Below, piece after piece: positions 24,212-32,011 of a stretch of 64,000 nt of DNA. The stretch is taken from contig NZ_JARGZA010000008.1 in NCBI RefSeq assembly GCF_030973515.1, positions 119,018-183,017 of the forward strand, read 5' to 3'. The stretch's first letter is position 1. Each line of letters begins with the position of its first letter. The notes beneath the pieces are model-generated. The model had not been told where the DNA came from and ran no database searches. It worked only from the letters and a program-made list of their open reading frames with translations. Both the position numbers and the translations under genes were made by a program. The stretch comes from Jannaschia maritima. Its GTDB lineage: Bacteria > Pseudomonadota > Alphaproteobacteria > Rhodobacterales > Rhodobacteraceae.

Positions 24212-24783
24212 CAGGCGAGCCGGTCCTCCACGGGTACGTCGGCCAGCAGGAGGACGTCGCGAAAGAACTCCGCCACGCATTGCAGCAGCATGCAGGCCAT
24301 GCCGAAGCACATCACCGATTTGATCGGCCACATGTAGGGCCGCCAGGGCGAGGAGGATCGTTCCAGGAACGCCGTCTCGGACGTGCCCGCGACCAAGCCA
24401 GCGAGGAAGCCCACGGGTTCGGTTCCGAAATATCCGACCGAATAGGCCAGCGAGGCCAGCCCGCCGTAGAGCAGCACGCCCAGATAGAAGGTCAGGAGCC
24501 CCACCGTGACGGCGTCGAACCAGGCCTTACGCCGGGGCGACCAGTCGCCGTAGAGAAGGTCCATGCGGACATGGCTGCCCATCTGGATTGCATAGGGCCC
24601 GCCGAGGATGAAGTAGGCGACCATCAGGAACTGCGCCATCTCCAGCGTCCAGAGGCTCGGGACGAGGAAGGTCTTCGACAGGCTGGACCACAGCAGGACG
24701 CCCATCAGCGCGAAGATGCCGTACATGACCACGCGCCCGATCCGCCGGTTCACGGCGTCGATCCCGCGGACATAGGCGCGCAT
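24211..24783 (-). CDS. dctQ: TRAP transporter small permease (DctQ family)
   Basis: This 190-residue protein has four membrane helices and the DctQ markers WTLEMAQFLMVAYFILGGPYAIQ (third-helix region) and SHVRMDLLYGDWSPRRKAWFD. It pairs with DctM to form the TRAP membrane complex. The start at 24783 is the first in-frame ATG that keeps the usual short cytoplasmic lead. It is first in its operon and is divergent from the TAXI receptor gene, with 298 bases between them that hold both promoters and no visible gene. Confidence 0.87.
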   Translation of the reverse strand: MRAYVRGIDAVNRRIGRVVMYGIFALMGVLLWSSLSKTFLVPSLWTLEMAQFLMVAYFILGGPYAIQMGSHVRMDLLYGDWSPRRKAWFDAVTVGLLTFYLGVLLYGGLASLAYSVGYFGTEPVGFLAGLVAGTSETAFLERSSSPWRPYMWPIKSVMCFGMACMLLQCVAEFFRDVLLLADVPVEDRLA

Positions 24784-25081
24784 CAGCGCCAGCACGGGGC
24801 GCCATCCATCGATCGATCGGTCCCTGCGGTCATGCGCCCCCCGTTCGCCGGAAGCCTGCGACGCGGCGTGCGGAAGTGTCAACGCGATGCGCGCGGCGGC
24901 GACACCGGGTCCCGTCGGTGCCCGTATCGCCCGGCCCGATCCGATCCACCGCTTCGTGACATAAGGCCGATTGCGGGCAGGGCGCGGGAGCGATGCACAC
25001 TTCACTGCGGCCTTCGGGGGGCTAAGGTGTCCCGAACGGGACCGCGGACCCCCGCGCGCCACGCATAAGGGAGGAAACGAA

Positions 25082-26068
25082 ATGAAGACCTGGATCGGAG
25101 CGGCGCTGGCCGCCACCATCGCCGCGACGGGCGCGGCCAACGCGCAGGACACGCGCATCGCGTTGGGAGCGACCAACGCGCAATCCTCGCATTACGCGTA
25201 CTTCGCGGCCCTCGCGAACCTGATCAATGAGAAGACGGACGGCATCCAGGCCTCCGTGGTCGAGACGGGCGCCACCGTCGACAACCTGAAGCGCATGGAA
25301 CGCGGTCAGCTCGACGCCGGCCTCGTCACGACGACCACGCTCTACCATGCCAACGAGGGGCAGTACGGCTTCGAGGGCGAGCCGATCGATTCCAAGCTCC
25401 TGTTCGCCTACAGTTTGGCGCCGCAACTGGTGATCGTGCGTCGTGACAGCGGCATCGAGTCGCTCGCCGACCTCGACGGGATCGAGTTCGGACCGGGCCA
25501 GCGTGGGTCGTCGACGGAGGCCACGTCCGAGATCGTGCTGGGCGCCCTTGGGATCGAGCCGGACTTCGTGCGCGGCTCCAACTCCGAGTTGGCGAACCAG
25601 ATCAAGGACGATCGCATCCCCGGCTTCATCAAGTCCGCCGTGGGCACCAAGTTCGATCCGCTGACGACGGACATCGCCACGCTCAGCCCCCTTCGCGTCC
25701 TGCCGATACCGGAGGACCGGCTGGCGACGATCCAGGAGCAGGTGCCGGAGCTGTCCATCGTGGACATGCCGGCCGACGAGCAGCAGGACCGGGCGGAGCC
25801 CTACAAGACCTGGGCCTTCATGATCGCCGTGTCCGCGGCACCCGAATTGGACGAGGAGACGGCCTATCGGATCGTCAAGGCGGTGATCGAGGACGACGGC
25901 GCCGACGGGACGGGCATACAGGCGGCCGCGTTCAGGCCCCTCGAAGGCGTCGACATCGCGCAGCTGACCTTGGACAACGCATCGACCGCGCTGCATCCCG
26001 GCGCCGTCCGCGCGTTCCAGGAAGCGGGCTACACCGTGCCCGACCGCCTGATGCCCCAGGACGGCTGA
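25082..26068 (+). CDS. TAXI-family TRAP solute receptor
   Basis: The 328-residue protein has a signal peptide (residues 1-22, ending ANAQ) and the TAXI fold: RIALGATNAQSSHYAYFAALANLIN, TVDNLKRMERGQLDAGLVTTT and FGPGQRGSSTEATSEIVL. A GGGAGGAAACG ribosome binding site fixes the ATG at 25082. It is followed after 10 bases by its fused permease. TAXI receptors for which a ligand is known bind glutamate or other carboxylates; the ligand here is not known. Confidence 0.9.
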   Translation: MKTWIGAALAATIAATGAANAQDTRIALGATNAQSSHYAYFAALANLINEKTDGIQASVVETGATVDNLKRMERGQLDAGLVTTTTLYHANEGQYGFEGEPIDSKLLFAYSLAPQLVIVRRDSGIESLADLDGIEFGPGQRGSSTEATSEIVLGALGIEPDFVRGSNSELANQIKDDRIPGFIKSAVGTKFDPLTTDIATLSPLRVLPIPEDRLATIQEQVPELSIVDMPADEQQDRAEPYKTWAFMIAVSAAPELDEETAYRIVKAVIEDDGADGTGIQAAAFRPLEGVDIAQLTLDNASTALHPGAVRAFQEAGYTVPDRLMPQDG

Positions 26069-26078
26069 GGCGCCGTTC

Positions 26079-28016
26079 GTGACGGCCGAGGGGGGGAGCG
26101 CGCTCGACGAAGCGACGATGGAGACGGAGCCGCGCGCGCCCCGGTCGACGCGCGAATGGCTCGCCCTCGGGCTGGCCGTCGCGATCGGGCTGTTCACCTT
26201 CTACACGGTCGCCACGGGCGCCTTCGAATCCCTGATCCAGCGCGGCATCTTCGTCGCGCTGGTCTCTGCCCTGGCGGTCTGCCTGTATCCCTTGGGGTCC
26301 GGCACCCGTTGGCGGCCCCTCGGGCTGGCCGTGGACCTCGCCGTCGTGGCCGCGGTCTGGGGCGCGGCGGGCTATGCGATCTGGCACTTCGAACGCATCA
26401 TGGTCGAACGCCCCTTCGCCGAACCCCACGACGTCTGGCTGGCCGCCCTGGCGACCGTGGCGCTGCTGGAACTCGCACGCCGTGCGGTCAGCATCATCTT
26501 CCCGATCCTCGTGGGGCTGATGTTCCTTTACGCCTTCCTGGGCGACCGCATCCCTGGCGCGTTCGGACACCGTGGCTTCGATCAGTACTTCATCGCGGAA
26601 ACGGTGTTCCTGTCCGATCTGGGCCTATGGGGGATGCTGGTGGGCATCGCGGCCACCACGCTCGCCGCCTTCATCCTGTTCGGCGCGTTCCTCCTGCACA
26701 CGGGCGCGGGCACGACCTTCTTCAAGCTGTCCGCGCGGGCGGCGGGATCCTCGGTGGGCGGGGCGGGCAAGATCGCCACCGTGGCATCCGGGTTCTTCGG
26801 CATGATCTCCGGCTCCACGGTCGCCAACGTCGCCACCACGGGCAACTTCACGATCCCCTTGATGAAGCGCCTGCGCTACCCCGCCCCCTTCGCGGGAGGG
26901 GTGGAGGCCATCGCCTCCACCGGTGGACAACTGGCACCCCCCATCATGGGCACGGCCGCCTTCGTCATGGCCGAACTGGTGGGCGAAAGCTATTGGCGCA
27001 TCGCCGCCGCCGCGATCCTACCGGCCATTTGCTTCTATGTCGGGGTGTTCGTCACCATCGACGCCGTGGCCCGGCGCAGGGGCCTCTACGGGATGGAGGG
27101 GGACGAGGTCCCTTCCTGGTCGGAAGCCCTGGATTGGCGCGCCCTGACCCCCATCGTCGCGTCCCTGGGCGGCATCCTGTTCGGCGTTGTTAACGGCAAC
27201 TCCATCGGCACCACCGCCTTCTACGGCATCGTCGCGATGATCCTGGCCTTCGTCGCCGCGCGCCTGACGGCTGGCGAGGGGCTGAAATCCGCCGTCCTGC
27301 GTCTGGCCCCCGCGTTGGAGACGGGGGGCCGCGGCGTCGTCATCGTGGGCATCATGCTAACCGTGGCGCAGGTCTTCGTTTCGCTTCTGAACCTGACCGG
27401 GGTGGGCGTGACCCTGACCGGCATCATCCTGGGAAGCGCCGGCGGGCAGATCTGGGCCATCGCGATCGTCATGGCGATCGTCTGCCTGATCGCGGGCATG
27501 GGGCTGCCGACCTCGGCGGCCTATGTGCTGGTGGCCGCGGTGTTCGCGCCCGCGCTGATCCAACTGGGGATCGATGCGCTAAAGGTGCACTTCTTCGTCC
27601 TCTACTACGCGACGCTGTCGGTCGTGACGCCACCCGTCTGCGTGGGCGTCTTCGTCGCCGCGCAGATCGCGGGGACACCGTGGTTCAGGGTCGCCGTCGA
27701 GGCCGTCCGTCTAGGCGCCGTCGCCTACGTCCTTCCGATGCTGTTCCTGGCCCATGACGGGTTCCTGGGCGGCGGCGGTCCGGCGGCGATCGCCGAAGCC
27801 GCGGTCGCGGGGATCGTGTTCACGCTGTCCCTGGCCTTCCTGCTCGGCGGCCGCCCCGCGATCGGGACGTCCGGCGTCAGTAGGCTGGCCTGGGCCGTAC
27901 CGTTGGCCTTGGCCGCGCTGCCGGGCCCGGTGCCGACATCGGCCGCCGGACTGACCTTCCTCGGACTGTGGTGGATGGGCAAGGCCGCGGGACCTGGGAT
28001 GCGGCAAGCAGTCTGA
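26079..28016 (+). CDS. TAXI-type TRAP fused permease (DctQM fusion)
   Basis: This 645-residue protein combines a four-helix DctQ-like N-terminus (residues about 30-130) with a DctM-like domain. The latter is recognised by SGFFGMISGSTVANVATTGNFTIP, GGVEAIASTGGQLAPPIMGTAAF and GMGLPTSAAYVLVAA. The fused form is the normal partner of TAXI receptors. The C-terminus has extra hydrophobic segments (residues about 560-640). A GTG at 26079 is taken as start; an ATG 13 codons later is possible because the intervening sequence is not conserved. Confidence 0.9.
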   Translation: MTAEGGSALDEATMETEPRAPRSTREWLALGLAVAIGLFTFYTVATGAFESLIQRGIFVALVSALAVCLYPLGSGTRWRPLGLAVDLAVVAAVWGAAGYAIWHFERIMVERPFAEPHDVWLAALATVALLELARRAVSIIFPILVGLMFLYAFLGDRIPGAFGHRGFDQYFIAETVFLSDLGLWGMLVGIAATTLAAFILFGAFLLHTGAGTTFFKLSARAAGSSVGGAGKIATVASGFFGMISGSTVANVATTGNFTIPLMKRLRYPAPFAGGVEAIASTGGQLAPPIMGTAAFVMAELVGESYWRIAAAAILPAICFYVGVFVTIDAVARRRGLYGMEGDEVPSWSEALDWRALTPIVASLGGILFGVVNGNSIGTTAFYGIVAMILAFVAARLTAGEGLKSAVLRLAPALETGGRGVVIVGIMLTVAQVFVSLLNLTGVGVTLTGIILGSAGGQIWAIAIVMAIVCLIAGMGLPTSAAYVLVAAVFAPALIQLGIDALKVHFFVLYYATLSVVTPPVCVGVFVAAQIAGTPWFRVAVEAVRLGAVAYVLPMLFLAHDGFLGGGGPAAIAEAAVAGIVFTLSLAFLLGGRPAIGTSGVSRLAWAVPLALAALPGPVPTSAAGLTFLGLWWMGKAAGPGMRQAV

Positions 28017-28061
28017 CCCCCGCCCCCACCCTGCCGCAGCATGCGACACTATTCATCACCT

Positions 28062-28079
28062 GGATCACGGTGGTGATCC
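28062..28079. promoter_or_regulatory. Inverted repeat after the TRAP operon, upstream of gbsR
   Basis: Perfect arms GGATCAC and GTGATCC enclose GGTG. It lies 45 bases after the TRAP permease stop and just before the longer palindrome at 28084. It may end the TRAP transcript or form a second regulatory site for gbsR. Confidence 0.4.
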
Positions 28080-28083
28080 TGGA

Positions 28084-28101
28084 TTTCAGAAATTTCTGAA
28101 A
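28084..28101. promoter_or_regulatory. Perfect 18-base palindrome upstream of gbsR (candidate operator)
   Basis: TTTCAGAAATTTCTGAAA reads the same on both strands and lies 39 bases before the gbsR start, in an AT-rich pocket within GC-rich DNA. This is the position expected for autoregulation by the GbsR/MarR protein encoded next, and through it control of the cyd genes. Confidence 0.6.
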
Positions 28102-28140
28102 CTAGGTGCCAATCACCGACAACGGACCGGTGACGCGACC

Positions 28141-28719
28141 ATGAACCTTTCGCCGCTTCAGCAGGAATTCGTGCTTCACTTCGGCGAGATGGGGTCCCGC
28201 TGGGGCATCAATCGTACCGTCGGCCAGATCTACGCGGTGCTGTTCTTGTCGTCCGCGCCCCTGAACGCCGAAGCGATCCAGACGGCCCTCGGGGTATCGC
28301 GATCGAACGTGTCGATGGGCCTGAAGGAACTGCAAGCCTGGAACCTGGTGCGCCTGCGTCACCTGCCCGACGACCGCCGCGACTACTTCACGACCCCCGA
28401 CGATCTGTGGGAGATCGTGCGCACTCTGGTGGCCGAACGCAAGAAGCGGGAGATCGACCCCACCCTGACCAAGCTGCGCGAGTTGCAGATGCAGCGCCCC
28501 GCCACGGCGGAAGACCGCCACGCCCATGCCCGCATGACGGAACTGCGCGAGCTGATCGAGCTGATGACCGGCTGGTACGACGACGTCGAACGCCTGGAAA
28601 CGGAACGGCTGATCCAATTGCTCACGCTCGGCTCCAAGGTCCGTGGCATGCTCGACCGCATGCCCGCCATCCCCGGCCTGTCGCGGCGCGAAACGAAGGA
28701 GGACGAGGGCGGCGTCTAG
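28141..28719 (+). CDS. GbsR/MarR-family transcriptional regulator
   Basis: The 192-residue protein has a winged helix with GQIYAVLFLSSAPLNAEAIQTAL and VSRSNVSMGLKELQAWNLVRLRHLPDDRRDYF (residues 27-85). A helical dimerisation region rich in Glu and Arg follows. This is the GbsR layout. It sits directly upstream of the cytochrome bd oxidase genes, the probable target, and has a perfect palindrome in its own promoter. The signal it senses is not apparent; it has no cysteine or haem-binding signature of an oxygen sensor. Confidence 0.87.
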   Translation: MNLSPLQQEFVLHFGEMGSRWGINRTVGQIYAVLFLSSAPLNAEAIQTALGVSRSNVSMGLKELQAWNLVRLRHLPDDRRDYFTTPDDLWEIVRTLVAERKKREIDPTLTKLRELQMQRPATAEDRHAHARMTELRELIELMTGWYDDVERLETERLIQLLTLGSKVRGMLDRMPAIPGLSRRETKEDEGGV

Positions 28720-28723
28720 CCCC

Positions 28724-28752
28724 GCGCGCCCCGGATCTGTCCCGGGGCGCGC
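28724..28752 (+). terminator. GC-rich hairpin between gbsR and cydA
   Basis: Perfect 11-base arms GCGCGCCCCGG and CCGGGGCGCGC enclose seven bases, starting five bases after the gbsR stop codon. Without a T-run it may attenuate read-through into cydA or merely protect the gbsR message. Confidence 0.55.
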
Positions 28753-28802
28753 ACGGTTCCCCCACCCCTCCCCCGACACCTTCCGGAAGGTCCGCCCCCG
28801 CC

Positions 28803-30236
28803 ATGGACACCCTGATCCTGTCGCGCATCCAGTTCGGCGCGAACATCTCGTTCCATATCCTGTTCCCGACCATCACCATCGCGCTGGGGTGGCTCCTGGT
28901 GTTCTTCCGCCTGCGCTACACCTGGACGAAGGACGAGGCGTGGATGGACGCCTATCGCTTCTGGGTAAAGGTCTTCGCGCTCAGCTTCGCGCTCGGCGTC
29001 GTGTCGGGCATCACCATGTCCTTCCAGTTCGGCACCAACTGGCCCGGCTTCATGGAGACCGTGGGTAACATCGCGGGCCCGCTCCTGGCCTATGAGGTGA
29101 TGACCGCCTTCTTCCTGGAAGCCGTGTTCTTGGGCATCATGCTGTTCGGCTTCCGCCGCGTGCCCGCCTGGGCGCATATCGGCGCGACCGTCCTCGTGGC
29201 GTTCGGCACGACCATGTCGGCCTTCATGATCCTGGTCCTGAACTCGTGGATGCACACCCCCGCCGGCTTCGAGATGATCGACGGCGTGGCGCATCCGACC
29301 GACTGGATGGCCATCATCTTCAACCCGTCCATGCCCTATCGCTTCGTCCACATGCTGCTGGCATCGGGCCTGACCGTGGCCTTCCTGGTCGCTGGCCTGT
29401 CCGCCCTGCGGATGCTGATGGGGGACAAGGGGGCGGAGGTCCGCGCGACCCTGCGCGCGGGCGTCGTCCTGGGCGCGGCGCTTATTCCGGTCCAGATCCT
29501 GGCCGGCGATCTCCACGGCCTCAACACCCTGGAGCATCAGCCCGCGAAGGTCGCCGCGATGGAGGGCAACTGGTCCGATACCGACGGCCACACGCCTCTG
29601 ATCCTGTTCGGCATCCCCGACGAGGAGGCGCGGACCAACCATTTCGAGATCGCGATCCCGTCCATGGCGTCCGTCATCCTCAAGCACGACCCCGCGGGCG
29701 CCATTCCGGCGTTGGACGAGTTCGTCGCCGAGGACGGCACCGCCCTGCATCCGCCGGTAAGCAAGGTGTTCTGGTCCTTCCGCGTCATGGTCGGAACCGG
29801 CATGGCAATGCTGGCCCTGTCCTGGGGTGCCGCCTTCCTGCTCTGGCGCCGCCGAGGCACCGACGTGCCCCTGCCCAAGCCGGTCCTGCTGACCTTCGGC
29901 GCGATGACCTTCAGCGGCTGGATCGCCACGCTCGCGGGCTGGTACACGACCGAGATCGGGCGCCAGCCCTGGCTCGTCCACGGCGTCATGACCACCGAGC
30001 AGGCCGTGGCCGACGTGCCCGCCCCGATGGTGCTGACCACGCTGGTCGCCTACCTCGCGATCTACGCCTTCCTGATCGCGGCCTATATCGGCGTGCTGAC
30101 CTATCTGTCGCGTAAGGCGGCGAAGGGCGAAGCCGTCCGTCCGCTGACCCCGGGTGCCGGCGCCGCCGAGGCGGAGATCCTGACGGAGAATGCGCCGAAG
30201 AAGGGCAGCGACTTCGGCCGGGGAGCGATGGCCTGA
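28803..30236 (+). CDS. cydA: Cytochrome bd-type quinol oxidase subunit I (CIO type)
   Basis: The 477-residue protein has the subunit I pattern. It begins LSRIQFGANISFHILFPTI with haem-ligand His18, then FFLEAVFLGIMLFGFRRVP and the signature GWYTTEIGRQPWLVHG. The quinol-binding Q loop between the middle helices is short, as in cyanide-insensitive (CioA) rather than long-loop E. coli CydA enzymes. It oxidises quinol and reduces oxygen at the cytoplasmic membrane, useful at low oxygen or under nitrosative or sulfide stress. A GbsR gene precedes it. Confidence 0.93.
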   Translation: MDTLILSRIQFGANISFHILFPTITIALGWLLVFFRLRYTWTKDEAWMDAYRFWVKVFALSFALGVVSGITMSFQFGTNWPGFMETVGNIAGPLLAYEVMTAFFLEAVFLGIMLFGFRRVPAWAHIGATVLVAFGTTMSAFMILVLNSWMHTPAGFEMIDGVAHPTDWMAIIFNPSMPYRFVHMLLASGLTVAFLVAGLSALRMLMGDKGAEVRATLRAGVVLGAALIPVQILAGDLHGLNTLEHQPAKVAAMEGNWSDTDGHTPLILFGIPDEEARTNHFEIAIPSMASVILKHDPAGAIPALDEFVAEDGTALHPPVSKVFWSFRVMVGTGMAMLALSWGAAFLLWRRRGTDVPLPKPVLLTFGAMTFSGWIATLAGWYTTEIGRQPWLVHGVMTTEQAVADVPAPMVLTTLVAYLAIYAFLIAAYIGVLTYLSRKAAKGEAVRPLTPGAGAAEAEILTENAPKKGSDFGRGAMA

Positions 30237-30257
30237 CAGCTGCTACCCCCCCGCCCC

Positions 30258-30282
30258 AACCCTCCCCCGGTGGGGGAGGGTT
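30258..30282. repeat. REP-like palindrome in the cydA-cydB gap
   Basis: Perfect 11-base arms AACCCTCCCCC and GGGGGAGGGTT enclose GGT. The sequence looks like the CCCTCCCCC-type palindromes found repeatedly in intergenic regions of many alphaproteobacteria. A second, related palindrome follows at about 30331. Confidence 0.65.
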
Positions 30283-30330
30283 TCCCCGCGTGATTTGTGA
30301 CGTAACGCCCGCCATCTTGCACGACGTGCC

Positions 30331-30358
30331 CCCTCCCCCGGCCGGGGGACGGTCGGGG
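30331..30358. repeat. Second CCCTCCCCC-type palindrome in the cydA-cydB gap
   Basis: CCCTCCCCCGG is followed directly by CCGGGGG, giving a seven-base stem CCCCCGG/CCGGGGG, then a run of G-rich sequence. It shares its CCCTCCCCC core with the palindrome at 30258, about 70 bases upstream, in the same orientation. Confidence 0.5.
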
Positions 30359-30385
30359 TGGGGGCCTTAGCGAAAGGCCATATCC

Positions 30386-31399
30386 ATGATGCATACCTTC
30401 GGGGACCCCGCCATCTGGCTGCCGATGGCCTTCGCCGTGCTGCTGGGCCTGTCCATCCTGATCTACGTCGTCCTGGACGGCTTCGACCTGGGCGTGGGCC
30501 TGCTGACGCCGTTCGAGGACGGCGACCGCCGCGATCGGATGGTCGCCTCCATCGGCCCGTTCTGGGACGCCAACGAGACCTGGCTGGTCCTGGCCGTTGG
30601 CATCCTGCTGGTCGCCTTCCCCGTGGCTCACGGGGCCATACTGACCGCGCTCTACCTGCCCGTGGCGGTCATGCTGATCGGCCTGATCCTGCGCGGCGTC
30701 GCGTTCGAGTTCCGCGCCAAGGCCCCCGGTCACCAGAAGGCCCGCTGGGATCGCGCGTTCTTCTACGGTTCGCTCATGACCGCGCTCAGCCAGGGCTTCA
30801 TGCTCGGCCTCTACATCATGGGCCTGCGCACCGACGGCGCCGCTGTCGCCTTCGCCGCCCTGTCCGCCCTGGGCGTGACCGCGGGCTATGCGTTCATCGG
30901 CGCCGTCTGGCTGGTCGCCAAGACGGAGGACGGGCTGCAGGAACGGGCTATCCGCTGGGCAAAGGCGACGCTGTGGTTCGTGGCCGTGGCGCTGATCGGC
31001 GTGTCCGTCGCCTCGCCGCTGGCCAGCGAACGCGTGGCCGAACGCTGGTTCGCTTTCCCCGAGATCGTGGCCCTGGCCCCCCTGCCGCTGATGGCCGCCC
31101 TGCTGATCGCGGGCCTGCACTACGGCCTGCGCCACATCCCGTTCGGCTGTACCCGCGCCGACTGGATCCCCTTCGGCCTGGGATCGGCGCTCTTCGCGGT
31201 GACCTTCGCGGGACTGGCCTACAGCTTCTACCCCTATGTCGTGCCCGACCAGCTGACGATCTACGACGCGGCCAGCGCGCCCGGATCGCTCTGGATCATC
31301 TTCGTGGGTACCTGCGTCGTGCTGCCCATCATCGGCGGCTATACCGTGCTGGCCTACGTCATTTTCCGCGGCAAGGCGCAGGACCTGCGGTACGACTGA
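30386..31399 (+). CDS. cydB: Cytochrome bd-type quinol oxidase subunit II
   Basis: This 337-residue membrane protein shows the CydB hallmarks. These are IYVVLDGFDLGVGLLTPF near residue 27, GPFWDANETWLVLAVGILLVAFP near residue 58, LRGVAFEFRAKAP and the C-terminal YPYVVPDQLTIYDAAS. It partners subunit I in the oxidase. Two adjacent ATG codons (30386 and 30389) are possible starts. A 149-base gap with two GC-rich palindromes separates it from cydA, unusual for subunits of one complex. Confidence 0.93.
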   Translation: MMHTFGDPAIWLPMAFAVLLGLSILIYVVLDGFDLGVGLLTPFEDGDRRDRMVASIGPFWDANETWLVLAVGILLVAFPVAHGAILTALYLPVAVMLIGLILRGVAFEFRAKAPGHQKARWDRAFFYGSLMTALSQGFMLGLYIMGLRTDGAAVAFAALSALGVTAGYAFIGAVWLVAKTEDGLQERAIRWAKATLWFVAVALIGVSVASPLASERVAERWFAFPEIVALAPLPLMAALLIAGLHYGLRHIPFGCTRADWIPFGLGSALFAVTFAGLAYSFYPYVVPDQLTIYDAASAPGSLWIIFVGTCVVLPIIGGYTVLAYVIFRGKAQDLRYD

Positions 31400-31439
31400 G
31401 GCACCACGCCGTGGGGCGCCCCTGGGCGGGGGGCGTCCG

Positions 31440-31907
31440 TCATGCCATCCGACCATCCCCCGCCTCCTCGCCGGGATCCTTCACCGTCTCCATCGCGACG
31501 TAGGTCGACGTGGACGCCACGTGCGGGAGCGCCGATATCCGTTCGCCCAGTACCACCCGGTACGCAGCGACGTCCCGGGTCCGGACCTTCAACAGATAGT
31601 CGAACGGCCCCGCGATCATATGGCAGGCCTCCACCGCCGGAAGGGCGCGTACGGCGGCGTTGAAGGCGCGCAGGGCGGGCTCGCGCGTGTCCGACAGCTT
31701 CACCTCGACGAAAGCCACGTGCGCCCGCCCCAGGACATCGGGATCCACGAGGGCGGCATAGCCACGGATCGTCCCCGCCGCCTCCAACCGCCGCAGGCGG
31801 GCCAGGGTCGGCGTCTTGCTCAACCCGATGCGGTCGGCCAGCGCGGTGACGGCGATGCGGCCGTCCACGCGCAGCACGTCCAGGATCGCGCGGTCGAAAC
31901 GGTCCAT
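31440..31907 (-). CDS. putR: Lrp/AsnC-family regulator, probable PutR
   Basis: The 155-residue protein has a helix-turn-helix with FDRAILDVLRVDGRIAVTALADRIGLSKTPTLARLRRLE (residues 3-45, cited here in part by position) and a C-terminal RAM ligand-binding domain with HMIAGPFDYLLKVRTRD. It is divergent from putA by 104 bases. In Rhodobacter-type bacteria an Lrp-like PutR activates putA in response to proline, and the arrangement here is the same. The function is therefore inferred mainly from position and family. Confidence 0.85.
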   Translation of the reverse strand: MDRFDRAILDVLRVDGRIAVTALADRIGLSKTPTLARLRRLEAAGTIRGYAALVDPDVLGRAHVAFVEVKLSDTREPALRAFNAAVRALPAVEACHMIAGPFDYLLKVRTRDVAAYRVVLGERISALPHVASTSTYVAMETVKDPGEEAGDGRMA

Positions 31908-31928
31908 GCCACCCCCCGTCTTTAGCCC

Positions 31929-31945
31929 GATCCCCTAGCAGGATC
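31929..31945. promoter_or_regulatory. Inverted repeat in the putR-putA divergent region
   Basis: Arms GATCC and GGATC flank seven bases in the 104-base intergenic region. Lrp-type regulators bind such short dyads between divergent genes. The short arms make this a weak call. Confidence 0.25.
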
Positions 31946-32011
31946 GAGAACACGGTCCAATCGTCCGCGCTGATCTGGTTATCCTGGTCCCGGTAGGATG
32001 GGAACGCGACC

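Noticed and set aside
24784..25081. A small gene in the gap between divergent TRAP operons
   Set aside because: Frames there give only Arg/Pro-rich sequence; the stretch is adequately explained as two divergent promoter and leader regions.
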